NCBI RefSeq assembly: GCF_000691865.1
Contig: NZ_JMIO01000014.1
Span: forward strand, 1-59,611
Direction: 5' to 3'
Length of the DNA stretch: 59,611 bases
Source of the DNA: Methanoculleus sp. MH98A
Lineage (GTDB): Archaea > Halobacteriota > Methanomicrobia > Methanomicrobiales > Methanoculleaceae
The notes below the pieces were generated by a model. That model saw nothing but the letters and a program-made list of their open reading frames with translations, was not told the origin of the DNA and made no database searches. Position numbers and translations under genes: made by a program. Below, piece by piece: positions 1 through 8,868 of the stretch. How positions within the stretch are numbered: the first letter of the stretch is position 1; the number at the start of each line of letters is the position of its first letter.

Positions 1-467
1 TCGGCCGTAGTCCTAACTATTCTTGATTTAAAGCCCGCCTCTGAAGTTGTTTTATTGAAGAGAATAGCTAACTCTTCGCATGCTCCCGTTTTATAGTATG
101 CTATGAAATGTGAGTTTTCATTAAATAGCATGCGGGATGGTCGGATATGGGGTCTAGCAGACATATTATTTGGAGAATCTCCATATATTGGAAACCTCAT
201 TAAACAAGGATTCAAATAAAATGTTGGCTTCACGTTATATGTTTGAAAGTAGTCTTTCACGACAAAATCCATGATCTTTTCAATTTTGTCCTGCGACGAA
301 CAATTCTGATCCAGTTCTCTAATAAATTCAGCAAGATCTGCATCACTTTGCTCTTTAATACTGGGGTATGCCAATATAACAAGCGCTTCGGGAAGGAGAA
401 TAAGAATGAGCACAAAGACAGTTACTATTAACCAATTCCATTTTATTTTCTTGGAATCATTTTTCAT
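1..467 (-). CDS. membrane-anchored transglutaminase-like protein, C-terminus cut by window edge
   Basis: About 155 codons are visible and the gene runs off the left edge. The start is an ATG at 467. An N-terminal hydrophobic segment (about residues 11-32) follows a lysine-rich start, which suggests a signal anchor with the rest outside the cell. Near the visible end, the motif GACEELAILF places a cysteine at residue 130, followed by an RIVRTTAE stretch. This arrangement matches the nucleophile region of the transglutaminase-like (papain-fold) superfamily; the His and Asp of the triad would lie beyond the edge. A TATA-like stretch at 490-500 lies about 25 bases upstream, so the message may be leaderless. 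The gene is much more AT-rich than the rest of the window, which suggests transfer. Substrate and role are unknown. Confidence 0.6.
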   Translation of the reverse strand, partial: MKNDSKKIKWNWLIVTVFVLILILLPEALVILAYPSIKEQSDADLAEFIRELDQNCSSQDKIEKIMDFVVKDYFQTYNVKPTFYLNPCLMRFPIYGDSPNNMSARPHIRPSRMLFNENSHFIAYYKTGACEELAILFNKTTSEAGFKSRIVRTTA

Positions 468-909
468 TGATCAACCATTCAAAGAACGTTTTATATATGT
501 CTGTCGCATCTTTTACTTGATATCGCACATGTTTATTTGGTATTGGGGCTCCAAATGCTGTTTTCACCTGCCTTGAGCTGTTTTACGCGGAAGGTTTCAT
601 GGTAAGCAGCGATGCGAGTGCAACGATACTGGCTGTGGGCAAGAGTGACTCTCTGGGATGGTCCTATGCTTCAGGTTTTCACAGTAAGCCTACAACAACC
701 CTATACAATGACCCCACCTAAGATCAAACTCACTCAAATTTCGCATTTCCCTCACTTCCGAACATCTGATTCTGAATCTCACGAATGCCCTACATCCGCA
801 TGCGAATCCGTTCGGCGGCAAAACGATCCCGCACGCGGTATTGACGGGCCTCCGAGCAGTAATGCGGCAGAGAGGTAATTTATTATACTTCTTTTATACA
901 TGTGGCACC
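468..909. other. AT-rich intergenic stretch without a supported gene
   Basis: No convincing gene is visible. It holds the probable TATA box of the leftward partial gene at 490-500 and T/A-rich DNA at 876-900 that probably serves as promoter for the next gene. An open frame at 521-721, with an ATG at 599, encodes a short unrecognised peptide and may be a remnant. Base composition is closer to the left-edge gene than to the GC-rich genes to the right. Confidence 0.4.
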
Positions 910-1293
910 ATGGATCCAACATACCGTGATGCAACCATCAACTCCGTCGAAGCGACTGCCACGGTCAGCGGCAGCACGGGCGGCGGCCGCGACGAGAAGG
1001 GCAACGTGTACTTCTTCCCGGACGTCTCGGTGAGCATCGGCTACTGGTTCGACAACGAAGGAGTTCCGTCTTCGGACTGGGATACGCACTTCAAGGCGCA
1101 GTTGTGGATCAACGGTGAACAGGTCGGCAAGAAACAGGACCTCTCCGCCGGCGGCCCGCAGACCTACACGTTCTTCGCGCACAAGTTCCCGGCAGCGGGG
1201 ACATATAAGGTGGAGGTTCGCGGGAAGAACTCGAAGTCGGTCGACGTTACAATCAAGAATCCGCCGGTGCAGGAGAAGAAGGCGGCGCAGTGA
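910..1293 (+). CDS. hypothetical Ig-like (CARDB-like) domain protein
   Basis: About 127 residues from the ATG at 910 (MDPTYRDATIN). An upstream in-frame ATG at 841 is less likely, because A/T-rich TATA-like sequence at 878-900 sits in between. There is no signal peptide or membrane segment. The body alternates hydrophobic and polar residues and ends in GTYKVEVRGKNSKSVDVTI, the usual last strands of CARDB/Ig-like beta-sandwich domains. A proline- and lysine-rich tail follows. Such domains usually bind other proteins or sit in surface proteins, but here no export signal is seen. It stands alone, with a hairpin and T-rich tract downstream at 1404-1440. Function is unknown. Confidence 0.6.
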   Translation: MDPTYRDATINSVEATATVSGSTGGGRDEKGNVYFFPDVSVSIGYWFDNEGVPSSDWDTHFKAQLWINGEQVGKKQDLSAGGPQTYTFFAHKFPAAGTYKVEVRGKNSKSVDVTIKNPPVQEKKAAQ

Positions 1294-1403
1294 CGGGGGG
1301 GGAGCGTCTAATTTTTCGCTAATCTATAACCGCCCTGTTCTGGATCTGTTGAGCACCGAGAACCACTTATGAGATTGTGCAATATGTGTACCTGTTATAC
1401 TCG

Positions 1404-1440
1404 CTACCGTTCCGTTGTGGGACGGTAGTTTGTTCTTTTG
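1404..1440 (+). terminator. hairpin with T-rich tail
   Basis: Arms at 1404-1413 and 1419-1428 pair over ten bases with one G-T pair and a five-base loop. T-rich DNA (tttgttcttttg) follows. It lies about 110 bases past the Ig-like gene. The rest of 1294-1565 shows no gene. Confidence 0.4.
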
Positions 1441-1565
1441 TTCACTCCCATGTCATGAGCAGGTTCAGGTAGCCCGGGCAACATCTCCCTCAAGGAGCCG
1501 GTTTTTCCCCTCGATTATGCCGGCGGCTCACCTGTCCCGGGGGATGGAGCATGCTTCGGTGAAGG

Positions 1566-1978
1566 TCATTCCAGTACCTCCCAGTGACCGCCCCGGGCAG
1601 GGCCGATGCGACGGAGCCGGCCATCTTCACGAAGTTTGGCGATCTGCTTTTCAACTGCTCTCTGCGTGATTTCCAGCCTCTCTGCGACTACTCTTGCTGC
1701 AAGGTCGGGTTCGGCCTTCAGGAGCGCGAGGATTTTCTCCGAACTTTTCTCCGAACTTTTCTCCCCCTTTCGGTGAACTGTGACGGTGAAGAGGCAGCCG
1801 TCCCGGTCGTCGGTAAAGTCGATCTCGGGCCAGTCTTCGAGTGCCCGTTTGATGCCGGAGCCGAGACCGCGGTACGGCAACAGCCCCTTTGCGACGTACG
1901 ATGCAAGAATCGGGTTTCTGATATTGGAGTTGCCAGCCCGAATCTTTTCCACCGTCAGGTTGTTCGGGAGGTGACCGG
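1566..1978 (-). pseudogene. 3' remnant of a Schlafen-AAA/RecG-like ATP-binding regulator
   Basis: The frame reads SPGHLPNNLTVEKIRAG, then NIRNPILASYVAKG and GLGSGIKRALEDWPEI. This is the characteristic C-terminal half of proteins annotated as AlbA_2/AAA_4 or RecG-like transcriptional regulators. A winged-helix tail follows (ILALLKAEPDLAARVVAE and on). Family members carry several hundred more N-terminal residues. Here similarity stops near 1978, and an in-frame stop lies about 30 bases further upstream, so the N-terminal ATPase half is missing. A GTG at 1952 could start a 128-residue product, but it would lack the nucleotide-binding part. A short KSSEKSSEK repeat links the two domains. It adjoins a toxin-antitoxin pair, consistent with an eroded accessory region. 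Confidence 0.7.
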
Positions 1979-2056
1979 GGCTGCTGCTCCTACGAAGAAC
2001 AATAGATTAAAGCAACCCGCGAGCGTAAGAGGAGATACAGCAGGAGCGTTGCGCAG

Positions 2057-2350
2057 ATGAAAACCCGCACCGAAGTCCTCGAGGTTCTTCGCTCCCTGAA
2101 GGGCGAACTCAGAGAGCGTTATCACGTCGAGAGCATCGCCCTCTTCGGGTCGTATGCCCGTGAAGAACAGGGGGAGGGCAGCGATATCGACATACTCGTC
2201 GAGTTCGGTTCCGGTGCGGATCTCTTCGATTTTGTCGGGCTGTCACAGTACCTCGAAGAAAAACTCGGGTCCGGCGTGGACGTCGTGCCGAAGGCGGCAC
2301 TTCGCCCGGAGATCCAGAGATCGGTTACCCGGGACCTCCTTGTCGCATGA
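2057..2350 (+). CDS. mntA: MntA-type nucleotidyltransferase (antitoxin)
   Basis: A 97-residue minimal nucleotidyltransferase. The GSX10DXD signature is complete: Gly31-Ser32 and Asp43-x-Asp45 in [20 protein letters not shown]. In characterised MntA/HepT (type VII) systems this protein transfers AMP groups onto a tyrosine of HepT and so silences the toxin. Its stop overlaps the start of the next gene by four bases (ATGA), as expected for a coupled antitoxin-toxin operon. Size and motif leave little doubt about the family. The antitoxin role is inferred from the pairing. Confidence 0.88.
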   Translation: MKTRTEVLEVLRSLKGELRERYHVESIALFGSYAREEQGEGSDIDILVEFGSGADLFDFVGLSQYLEEKLGSGVDVVPKAALRPEIQRSVTRDLLVA

Positions 2351-2691
2351 GATCGCATACTCTCTATCTCTCGGACCTTGCTGCTGCGCTTGAGAGGATT
2401 GAGGAGTTTACCGCAGGCATGACCTATGATCAGTTCCTGCACGACGACAGGACGCAGAGCGCCGTCATCAGGAAGTTTGAGATCATCGGCGAGGCGGCAA
2501 AAAGGATTCCGCTGCCCGTCCAGGAGAAGTATCCCGCCGTTCCCTGGCGTGAGATGGCGGGGATGCGGGATAAACTGATTCACACGTATTTCGGCGTCGA
2601 CACGCAACTTGTCTGGCGTACCGTCGTCAATCGCGTTCCGGAGCTCCGGCAGGAGCTCCGCCGCATCCTCAAGCAGGAGCGCGGGTGGTAA
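2347..2691 (+). CDS. hepT: HepT-type ribonuclease toxin (DUF86)
   Basis: 114 residues, all-helical by composition. The HepT active-site motif is present as [10 protein letters not shown]: Arg74, His79 and Tyr81 fit RX4HXY, where Arg and His catalyse RNA cleavage and Tyr is the residue modified by MntA. The conserved early segment [11 protein letters not shown] (residues 45-55) is also typical. It overlaps mntA by four bases. The pair probably acts as a toxin-antitoxin or defence module in the cytoplasm. Nothing looks broken, so the module should be active. Confidence 0.88.
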   Translation: MRSHTLYLSDLAAALERIEEFTAGMTYDQFLHDDRTQSAVIRKFEIIGEAAKRIPLPVQEKYPAVPWREMAGMRDKLIHTYFGVDTQLVWRTVVNRVPELRQELRRILKQERGW

Positions 2692-2817
2692 CTTCGGGAT
2701 GGCGCTGTCTGACACGCGAATGACATGATACCCGTTCGCCGCCGCATTCCGAACCCACGGCACTCCTATTGATAAACATATCAACCTCTCCCTCCATATT
2801 CGCTATGGAGAGATTCG

Positions 2818-3852
2818 ATGCCCGCGATACGAATAAGCGAAGGAAGCGAGCTGGCTCAGCAGCCGGACCCCTTCAAGAATGAATATGAACTGCAGGAGAT
2901 CCTCGCCGGGCACCCGGTGCTCCTCGTCGACCGGGACGATTCCGCGCTCGTCACGATCAGCCGCGAGTTTCCGCTTGAGGGCGGGTTCGCCGATATCGTT
3001 CTCATCGACAACAACGGACTGCCGGTCATCGTCGAGGTGAAACTGGCCCGGAACGAAGAGTCGCGGCACGAGGTTGTCGGTCGGTTATGCGACTCTCTTT
3101 CAGCAATGCGCAACCTTACGCCTGATGCGGTGAACGAGCGATCCGGGGGCCTTCTCGAAGAGACATTTCACTCTATGGCCGGTGCCGAGGGGGAAGAGAA
3201 CCCCGGAGAACGGCTCGCCCTGCTGAAGAGCAACTTCGCCTCGTACCTGAGAGCCGGGCAGATAAGGGGCATCATCGTCCTCGACGCTGCCCCGGATGAC
3301 CTTATCCGGGAGTTCAGCTACCTCAACGAACACAGCGATCTCGATCTGCGGCTGCTGGTGGTCGAGCGCTACCGGCTCGGCAGGCACGAGTACTTCTACC
3401 ATTCGCGTTTCCTGGTATCGGGAGAGGCGGATCCGGAGATAAAGCGGCAGAGGTTACGGTTTCGCCTGATCGTCGAGAAGTTCTCGAAGATGAAGCCGCC
3501 CGTATTCTCAACGCACGCGACCAAAGAGAGCGTCCGCGTATACCGCGAAGGGTGGCCGGCAGCGGTGCACTACGAGTTCGGCGACCGGGTGGATTCCATC
3601 AGCATCGAGATACAGGTCAACCACAAAGAGTACCCGACGATCGCAGGCTTCCTCCCCAGACTCCGCGAGCACCTCGCCACGGCCATCCCGGAGACGCAGA
3701 GGGTCGAGCTCGTTACCGACCCGTCCGGATGGACGAGGCTTCAGTTCTTCTTCGGGGAAGAGATCGACCCGTACCGGATCGCACAATCGATGGTGCGCCT
3801 CTGCAGAACCGAGAAAGACATCTCCACCCTGCTGCAGGAAGGGAGCGGATAG
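2818..3852 (+). CDS. NucS/PD-(D/E)XK-fold nuclease-like protein
   Basis: 344 residues from the ATG at 2818, with a GGAGAG-like ribosome site and an A/T-rich promoter region near 2768-2780. Residues 20-115 carry a PD-(D/E)XK nuclease core: FADIVLIDNNGLPVIVEVKLAR gives Asp59, Glu73 and Lys75, followed by a helix (SRHEVVGRLCDSL) as in the C-terminal domain of NucS. The N-terminal DNA-binding domain of NucS is absent. Instead a long C-terminal region of about 220 residues, unknown to me, follows. The family suggests cleavage of branched or mismatched DNA or a restriction-like role. Nearby toxin-antitoxin genes fit a defence setting, but this gene stands alone. Confidence 0.7.
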   Translation: MPAIRISEGSELAQQPDPFKNEYELQEILAGHPVLLVDRDDSALVTISREFPLEGGFADIVLIDNNGLPVIVEVKLARNEESRHEVVGRLCDSLSAMRNLTPDAVNERSGGLLEETFHSMAGAEGEENPGERLALLKSNFASYLRAGQIRGIIVLDAAPDDLIREFSYLNEHSDLDLRLLVVERYRLGRHEYFYHSRFLVSGEADPEIKRQRLRFRLIVEKFSKMKPPVFSTHATKESVRVYREGWPAAVHYEFGDRVDSISIEIQVNHKEYPTIAGFLPRLREHLATAIPETQRVELVTDPSGWTRLQFFFGEEIDPYRIAQSMVRLCRTEKDISTLLQEGSG

Positions 3853-3997
3853 AGACCGAACGCCATCCGCCGATTCGTCCGGCTCCACGGAGGCGCCCGC
3901 CTGGACGCCGGAACCGCCGCCCTCCTCCAAAGGTATACGTATCGGTGCATCGAACACCTCATATGGATGCTCCGGCCTCGACGGGCAGGAAGAGGTC

Positions 3998-4471
3998 ATG
4001 AACGGCGGCACGATGATCCTGGCTCTCGTTTTTGCATGCGGTCTCCTTGCGGGATTCGGCATCTACGCGATCATAGCCCCCCCGCCCGATCCGGAAAGGA
4101 TCGCTCTCTACACGGATGACGCGCCGGAGCCCATCGGGCCGTACAGCCAGGCCGTGCAGTCCGGGGACTACCTCTTCATCTCGGGGCAGATCGGTCTCGA
4201 CCCGGTCACCGGCAACCTCTCCGGCACCGCCGCCGGCGAGGCGAGGCAGGCGATGGAGAACCTGCGGGCCATACTCGCCGAAGGCGGCCTCGACTTCCCG
4301 GACGTCGTTCAGACCCGGATTTATCTCACGGACCTCGCGGACTTCGATGCGGTCAACGCCGTCTACGCCGAGTATTTCAACGAGCCCTACCCCGCACGGG
4401 CGACGATGCAGGTCGCCGCCCTCCCGAAAGGATCGAGGGTCGAGATCGAGATGATCGCAAACGTGCGGTGA
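3998..4471 (+). CDS. RidA-family protein with N-terminal membrane anchor
   Basis: 157 residues. Residues about 30-157 are a full RidA/YjgF/UK114 domain: APEPIGPYSQAVQSGDYLFISGQIG, then RAILAEGGLDFPDVV, and a terminal PKGSRVEIEMIAN. RidA enzymes hydrolyse reactive enamine/imine intermediates, such as 2-aminoacrylate from pyridoxal-phosphate enzymes; the usual catalytic Arg corresponds to the Arg of PYPARATMQVA. Unusually, a hydrophobic segment (residues about 6-26, MILALVFACGLLAGFGIYAII) precedes it, which would anchor or export the domain. Start choice lies between ATGs at 3998 and 4013, and both keep the segment. RidA proteins are normally cytosolic and about 125 residues long. Confidence 0.82.
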   Translation: MNGGTMILALVFACGLLAGFGIYAIIAPPPDPERIALYTDDAPEPIGPYSQAVQSGDYLFISGQIGLDPVTGNLSGTAAGEARQAMENLRAILAEGGLDFPDVVQTRIYLTDLADFDAVNAVYAEYFNEPYPARATMQVAALPKGSRVEIEMIANVR

Positions 4472-4623
4472 CCCGGGCGACCTGAAGGAGGCGCCGTGCT
4501 CACGCGGGAGAGATTGCATTCTCCCTTCTGTGGGAATACCGGCCCCCGTTAGATCGAAATCTTTCCTTAATCCCGCACAATACGATAAAATGCCTCTATA
4601 TTGCCCTGACAATTGGAAATGTT

Positions 4624-4657
4624 TTTTATACTCGTTCTCTCTCATTTAGATATAGTG
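4624..4657 (+). promoter_or_regulatory. TATA box and leaderless GTG start of the receiver-PAS kinase
   Basis: A tttttatac box at 4623-4631 lies about 26 bases before the GTG at 4655. The frame could also open at an ATG at 4613, but that start would be upstream of the predicted transcript, so GTG 4655 is preferred. Confidence 0.5.
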
Positions 4658-6127
4658 CATCCCCTCACGAACCCGGATCACATCCTCTACGTGGACGACG
4701 AAGAGGCGCTGCTCGAGATCGGTCGGGCCTTCCTCGAGCGAGCGGGCAGCATCATCGTCGATACGACCTCGAACCCGCTGGAGGCATGCGAAACAATCAT
4801 GGCCGGGCGGTACGATGCGGTCGTCTCGGACTACATGATGCCGGGGATGGATGGGATTGCTCTCTTAAAGCATGTCCGGGAGGCAGGGTCCCGGGTACCC
4901 TTCATCATCTTCACCGGCAGGGGACGCGAGGAGGTGGCAATCGAGGCGCTGAACAGCGGTGCCGACTTCTACCTCCAGAAAGGCGGCGACCCGAGAGCGC
5001 AGTTTGCCGATCTCGCCAATGCGGTCCGGCAACTGGCCGGGAAGCAGAGGGCGGAAGCGGCGTTGCGCAGGAGCGAAGATATGCTGCACAGGGCGGAGAG
5101 CATCTTCCGCACCGCCCCCACCGGTATAGGAATGGCTGTGGACGGGGTCGTCACGGAGGTCAACGAACGGCTCTGCGATCTTCTCGGCTACACCCGCGAC
5201 GAACTCGTCGGTCAGTCCATGCGGCTGCTTTATCCGGGCGACGCGGAGTATGAATCCGCCCTGCAGCAGATGGACGTCCAGATCCGGAAGGCCGGAACGT
5301 GCACGCTTGAGACCCGTTGTCTGCGCAAGGACGGAGCGACTCTCGACGTGCAGTTCTCCGGCACACCCCTCGATCCGGCGGACTCCTCACGTGGCGTGAC
5401 GTTTACGATTCTGGACATCAGCGAGCACACGGCGCTGGAGCGGGAGATCGCGTATCACGCCGAGGAACTTGTCCGGCAGACGAACAGCCTGGCTGTTGCG
5501 AACAGGAAACTCAACCTGATGAGCAGCATCACCCGGCACGATATCCTGAACCAGCTGACGATCCTTCTCGGCAACCTCTGGATGGTGGAGGAGGCCGAAC
5601 CGGGCGAGGATATCTCGGAGAACCTTGCCCGCGTGAAGAGTTCGGCCGACCGGATACGCCGCCAGATCGAGTTCACCCGGGATTACACGGATCTCGGTGT
5701 CCGGTCGCCGGAATGGCAGCAGGTCTCCGATGCGCTCGGGACCGAGGCGCTTCACGGGCTGCCGGTCGAGAACGAGGCCGGCGATCTTGCCGTTTACGCC
5801 GATCCGATGCTTGCAACGGTCTTTTCCAACCTGATGGACAACACACTCCGGCACGGGGGGTCGGTGACCCGGGTCTGCGTCCGGTATCATCCGGGAGAGA
5901 ACGGAGATCTCACCCTCATCTGGGAAGACGACGGTGCCGGAGTCCCCGCGGAGGAGAAGGAGCGGATCTTTCACCGGGGCGTCGGGAAGAACACGGGGCT
6001 CGGCCTCTTCCTGATCCGGGAGATTCTCGGGATCACCGGGATCAGAATCACCGAGACGGGCGAGCCCGGGAATGGGGCACGATTCGAGATGCTCGTGCCC
6101 CGCGGGATGTATCGGGTTGAAGGATGA
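4655..6127 (+). CDS. response regulator-PAS-histidine kinase hybrid
   Basis: About 490 residues from the GTG at 4655. Domain order: receiver domain (about 8-125) with the acidic pair YVDDEE, phospho-acceptor Asp59 in SDYMMPGMDG and Lys in QKGG; PAS domain (about 145-265) ending in TFTILDISEHTALE; a dimerisation segment with the archaeal H-box SSITRHDILNQLT; then a HATPase domain with an N-box (FSNLMDNTLRHGG), DDGAGVP and GLGLFLIREIL. This receiver-first layout is common in methanogens. The kinase probably relays a PAS-sensed signal without a linked DNA-binding partner. No transmembrane segment remains from this start, so it should be cytosolic. Confidence 0.85.
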   Translation: MHPLTNPDHILYVDDEEALLEIGRAFLERAGSIIVDTTSNPLEACETIMAGRYDAVVSDYMMPGMDGIALLKHVREAGSRVPFIIFTGRGREEVAIEALNSGADFYLQKGGDPRAQFADLANAVRQLAGKQRAEAALRRSEDMLHRAESIFRTAPTGIGMAVDGVVTEVNERLCDLLGYTRDELVGQSMRLLYPGDAEYESALQQMDVQIRKAGTCTLETRCLRKDGATLDVQFSGTPLDPADSSRGVTFTILDISEHTALEREIAYHAEELVRQTNSLAVANRKLNLMSSITRHDILNQLTILLGNLWMVEEAEPGEDISENLARVKSSADRIRRQIEFTRDYTDLGVRSPEWQQVSDALGTEALHGLPVENEAGDLAVYADPMLATVFSNLMDNTLRHGGSVTRVCVRYHPGENGDLTLIWEDDGAGVPAEEKERIFHRGVGKNTGLGLFLIREILGITGIRITETGEPGNGARFEMLVPRGMYRVEG

Positions 6128-6226
6128 GGGAGTTTTGTGCCGGGAGGCGGTCTCCTGTATCGCCGTCCCTCCGGCTCCCCGCGACCCGACCCCTACCTTA
6201 ATCTCCCCTTAATCCGACGTCACTCT

Positions 6227-6673
6227 ATGAATTTCCCCTGGATCCCACTCCTCGCCGTCCTGCTCATCCTCGCCGCGGCCGCTGCATGCGGGTGCATGGC
6301 CCCGGAGACCGTGGTCTCAGACGACGTGAAGGCAGAGGTGCTCGCATACGCGGACCCGATCGCCGACAACCTCATGCAGGGCTTCAACGAGGGCAACTAC
6401 ACGATCTACTCCCGCGGCTTCAGCCCGGAGATGAGGCAGGCTCTCGACGAGGGCGCGTTCGAGCAGAACCGCGAACACGTCACGTCCCGGATCGGGCTTT
6501 ATGAATCCAGGAGCGATCCCGTCGTCACCGAGACCGGCGAGCATATTGCCGTCAACTACAAAGCAAAGTTCGAGCGGGAGGACGGGGTGGCTCTCCGGTT
6601 CGTCTTTAAAAAGGACGATCCGTCGCACCGGCTCCACGGGCTCTGGTTCAACTCACCGAAGTTGCGCAGTTAA
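6227..6673 (+). CDS. lipoprotein with DUF3887-like domain
   Basis: 148 residues from the ATG at 6227, placed about 25 bases after a cttaatctcc TATA-like box near 6198-6206. The N-terminus is a signal peptide (IPLLAVLLILAAAAACGCM) with a cysteine suited to lipid attachment. The mature part (DDVKAEVLAYADPIADNLMQ ... LYESRSDPVVT ... FVFKKDDPSHRLHGLWF) resembles DUF3887/NTF2-like small extracellular domains, which are cone-shaped folds of unknown ligand. It faces the catalase gene across a bidirectional terminator. Function is unknown. Confidence 0.65.
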   Translation: MNFPWIPLLAVLLILAAAAACGCMAPETVVSDDVKAEVLAYADPIADNLMQGFNEGNYTIYSRGFSPEMRQALDEGAFEQNREHVTSRIGLYESRSDPVVTETGEHIAVNYKAKFEREDGVALRFVFKKDDPSHRLHGLWFNSPKLRS

Positions 6674-6691
6674 CGTGTTCCATCAGAATTT

Positions 6692-6730
6692 TAAAAAAGA
6701 ACCTCCGGGGAGGTTCTCCCCGGCTCTTTT
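6692..6730. terminator. bidirectional hairpin terminator between convergent genes
   Basis: GAACCTCC (6699-6706) pairs with GGAGGTTC (6709-6716) over eight bases with a two-base gap. It is flanked by an A run (6693-6698) on the left and a T run (6727-6731) on the right. It serves both the lipoprotein gene and the catalase gene. Confidence 0.65.
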
Positions 6731-6744
6731 TGCAACGATCCGCC

Positions 6745-8868
6745 TCAGGCCGGCACCTGCTCCTTCTTCTCCCGGTCCCAGTGGCGGTGCCGGCCGATGG
6801 CCGTCTTGAACTGCTCGACAAACGAGTTCACGTCCCCCCGGCTCCCGCAGGTCACGACCCCCATCTCGGAGACGGCCTCCTCTCCTGAGCCGGCGTCGGC
6901 GAAGGCCACGCCCTTGATGTCGGAGGCCTTTAAGTGTTCGATTCCCTCTCCCATCGCCCCGATCGGCTTGCAGTGCTTGAAGGCCTCGTTGATGAAGTGG
7001 ATCGCGTAGCCCTGGTTCTTCAGGGTCTCCGCGTGCCTCCCGCCCGGAATATACACGGCGTCGTATACGACGGAGGTGGTTGTGACGTAGCTCTTGTCCA
7101 CCTCCATCTCTTTGCCGTCGGCGGATTTGACCGTGCCGTGGAACTGGGAGACGATCTGCGGATGGGCTCCGGCATCTTTGAGCGCCTGCTTCACCTGCAT
7201 CACCTCATCGTGGTTGTAGCCCTCCATCGCGAGGATCGCGACCTTCCTGCTCCTGACGGTGTCCATGACGGTCCTCTCCTGGCTGAGGTTCGGGGACTTC
7301 TTCGTGCCGGAGGACGCGCCCTTCTCCGCCGGGGGCGGCACCCCGATCCCTTCCGCAATTCGTATGGCAAGATCGCCGTCGACGTTGTTGATGAGGTCGA
7401 CCACCCTTTTGCGGGCCCCGGAGTCCGAGACCTTCCCGAGCTCGAAGTGGAAGGCCTTGACGATATGCTCCTTCTCCGCGTCCGACATGCTGTTCCAGAA
7501 GAGCTTCGCCTGGCTGAAGTGGTCGTTGAACTTCTCGCTCCGTGCACGGATCTTCTTGCCCTCGATCTTCTCCTGGTAGTGGACGAAGCCGCCCTCCTTC
7601 GCCGTTGCCGGCCGGGGTTTGTTCCCGCCGAGCGCGTTCGGGAAGTAGCTGCTCTCACCCATGTTGATCGTCATCCGGTTGTAGCCCTCCCGCTGGTTGT
7701 TCGCGGCGGGCGCGAGCGTCCGGTTGATCGGGATCTCCTGGAAGTTCGGGCCGCCGAGGCGTATCAGCTGGGTGTCCAGGTACGAGAAGAGCCGGCCCTG
7801 GAGGAGCGGGTCGTTCGAGAGGTCGATCCCCGGCACGACGTTCGCCGGGCAGAAGGCGACCTGCTCGGTCTCCGCGAAGAAGTTGTCCGGGTTTTTGTTC
7901 AGGGTCATCTTCCCGATCCACCGGATCGGCACCTCCTCCTCGGGCCAGATCTTCGTCGCGTCCAGGATATCGAAGTCGAAGTTGTGCTCGTCCGCCTCTT
8001 CGATCAGCTGCACCCCGAACTCGAACTCCGGGTAGTCCCCCATCTCGATCGCCTCCCAGAGGTCGCGGCGATTGAAGTCCGGGTCTTTTCCGGCAATCTT
8101 CTGCGTCTCGTCCCAGACGAGCGAGTGGACGCCGAGCAGCGGCCGCCAGTGGAACTTGACGAACCGCGCCTTCCCTTCAGCGTTGACGAACCGGAAGGTG
8201 TTGACCCCGAACCCCTCCATCATCCGGTAACTCCTCGGGAGCGCACGGTCAGAGAGGACCCACATGATCATGTGCGTGATCTCGGGCAGGTTCCCGACAA
8301 AGTCCCAGAAGGTGTCGTGGGCGGCGGAGGCCTGCGGCATCTGGTGATGCTGCTCCGGTTTGATGGCGTGAACGAGATCGGGGAACTTGATGGCGTCCAC
8401 GATGAAGAAGACCGGCATGTTGTTGCCGACGAGGTCGTAGTTCCCCTCCTCCGTGTAGAACTTCGTCGCGAACCCCCGGACGTCCCTGACCGTATCGGCA
8501 GACCCGCGGAACCCGACGACCGTCGAGAACCGGACGAAGACCGGCGTCTTCTTTGCAGGGTCCTGGAGGAACGCCGCTCGCGTGTACTCGGTCATCGGTT
8601 CGTAGACCTGAAAGTAGCCGTGAGCGCCCGAACCCCTGGCGTGGACGACCCGCTCGGGGATCCGCTCGTGGTCGAAATGCGTCAGTTTCTCGCGGAAGTG
8701 GAAATCCTCAAGGAGCGTCGGCCCCCGCTCCCCCGCTTTTAACGAGTCGTCGGTATGGCTTACCCGGACCCCCTGGTTCGTCGTCAGGAACTCCTGCTCC
8801 GGGTCCTGGCGGAATTCGTCGAGTTGCTCCTGCTTGCTCTTCTCATCTACCTTTCTCTTCTGATCCAT
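6745..8868 (-). CDS. katE: large-subunit (HPII-type) heme catalase
   Basis: 707 residues from the ATG at 8868, which has a GGTGA ribosome site six bases upstream. It converts hydrogen peroxide to water and oxygen in the cytoplasm. The distal heme motif FDHERIPERVVHARG (catalytic His about residue 76) and the proximal Tyr motif RLFSYLDTQLIRLG are both present. After the catalase core (about residues 25-500) comes a flavodoxin/DJ-1-like C-terminal domain (about 550-695), which marks the large clade-2 HPII form. An actttTATgg box at 8954-8964 suggests its own promoter. It lies immediately downstream of the heme-synthesis operon on the same strand, so the cofactor supply and the consumer are linked. 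Confidence 0.95.
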   Translation of the reverse strand: MDQKRKVDEKSKQEQLDEFRQDPEQEFLTTNQGVRVSHTDDSLKAGERGPTLLEDFHFREKLTHFDHERIPERVVHARGSGAHGYFQVYEPMTEYTRAAFLQDPAKKTPVFVRFSTVVGFRGSADTVRDVRGFATKFYTEEGNYDLVGNNMPVFFIVDAIKFPDLVHAIKPEQHHQMPQASAAHDTFWDFVGNLPEITHMIMWVLSDRALPRSYRMMEGFGVNTFRFVNAEGKARFVKFHWRPLLGVHSLVWDETQKIAGKDPDFNRRDLWEAIEMGDYPEFEFGVQLIEEADEHNFDFDILDATKIWPEEEVPIRWIGKMTLNKNPDNFFAETEQVAFCPANVVPGIDLSNDPLLQGRLFSYLDTQLIRLGGPNFQEIPINRTLAPAANNQREGYNRMTINMGESSYFPNALGGNKPRPATAKEGGFVHYQEKIEGKKIRARSEKFNDHFSQAKLFWNSMSDAEKEHIVKAFHFELGKVSDSGARKRVVDLINNVDGDLAIRIAEGIGVPPPAEKGASSGTKKSPNLSQERTVMDTVRSRKVAILAMEGYNHDEVMQVKQALKDAGAHPQIVSQFHGTVKSADGKEMEVDKSYVTTTSVVYDAVYIPGGRHAETLKNQGYAIHFINEAFKHCKPIGAMGEGIEHLKASDIKGVAFADAGSGEEAVSEMGVVTCGSRGDVNSFVEQFKTAIGRHRHWDREKKEQVPA

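Noticed and set aside
243-431. 62-codon plus-strand frame in AT-rich DNA
   Set aside because: The opposite strand holds a longer frame with a membrane helix and a transglutaminase-like cysteine motif.
521-721. Open frame ending in SYASGFHSKPTTTLYNDPT
   Set aside because: It has only a late ATG and no recognisable domain; noted as a possible remnant but not called.
6934-8742. 602-codon open frame opposite the catalase gene
   Set aside because: It is antisense to a complete catalase, rich in Arg, Val and Glu as expected for a shadow frame in GC-rich DNA, and has no domain.
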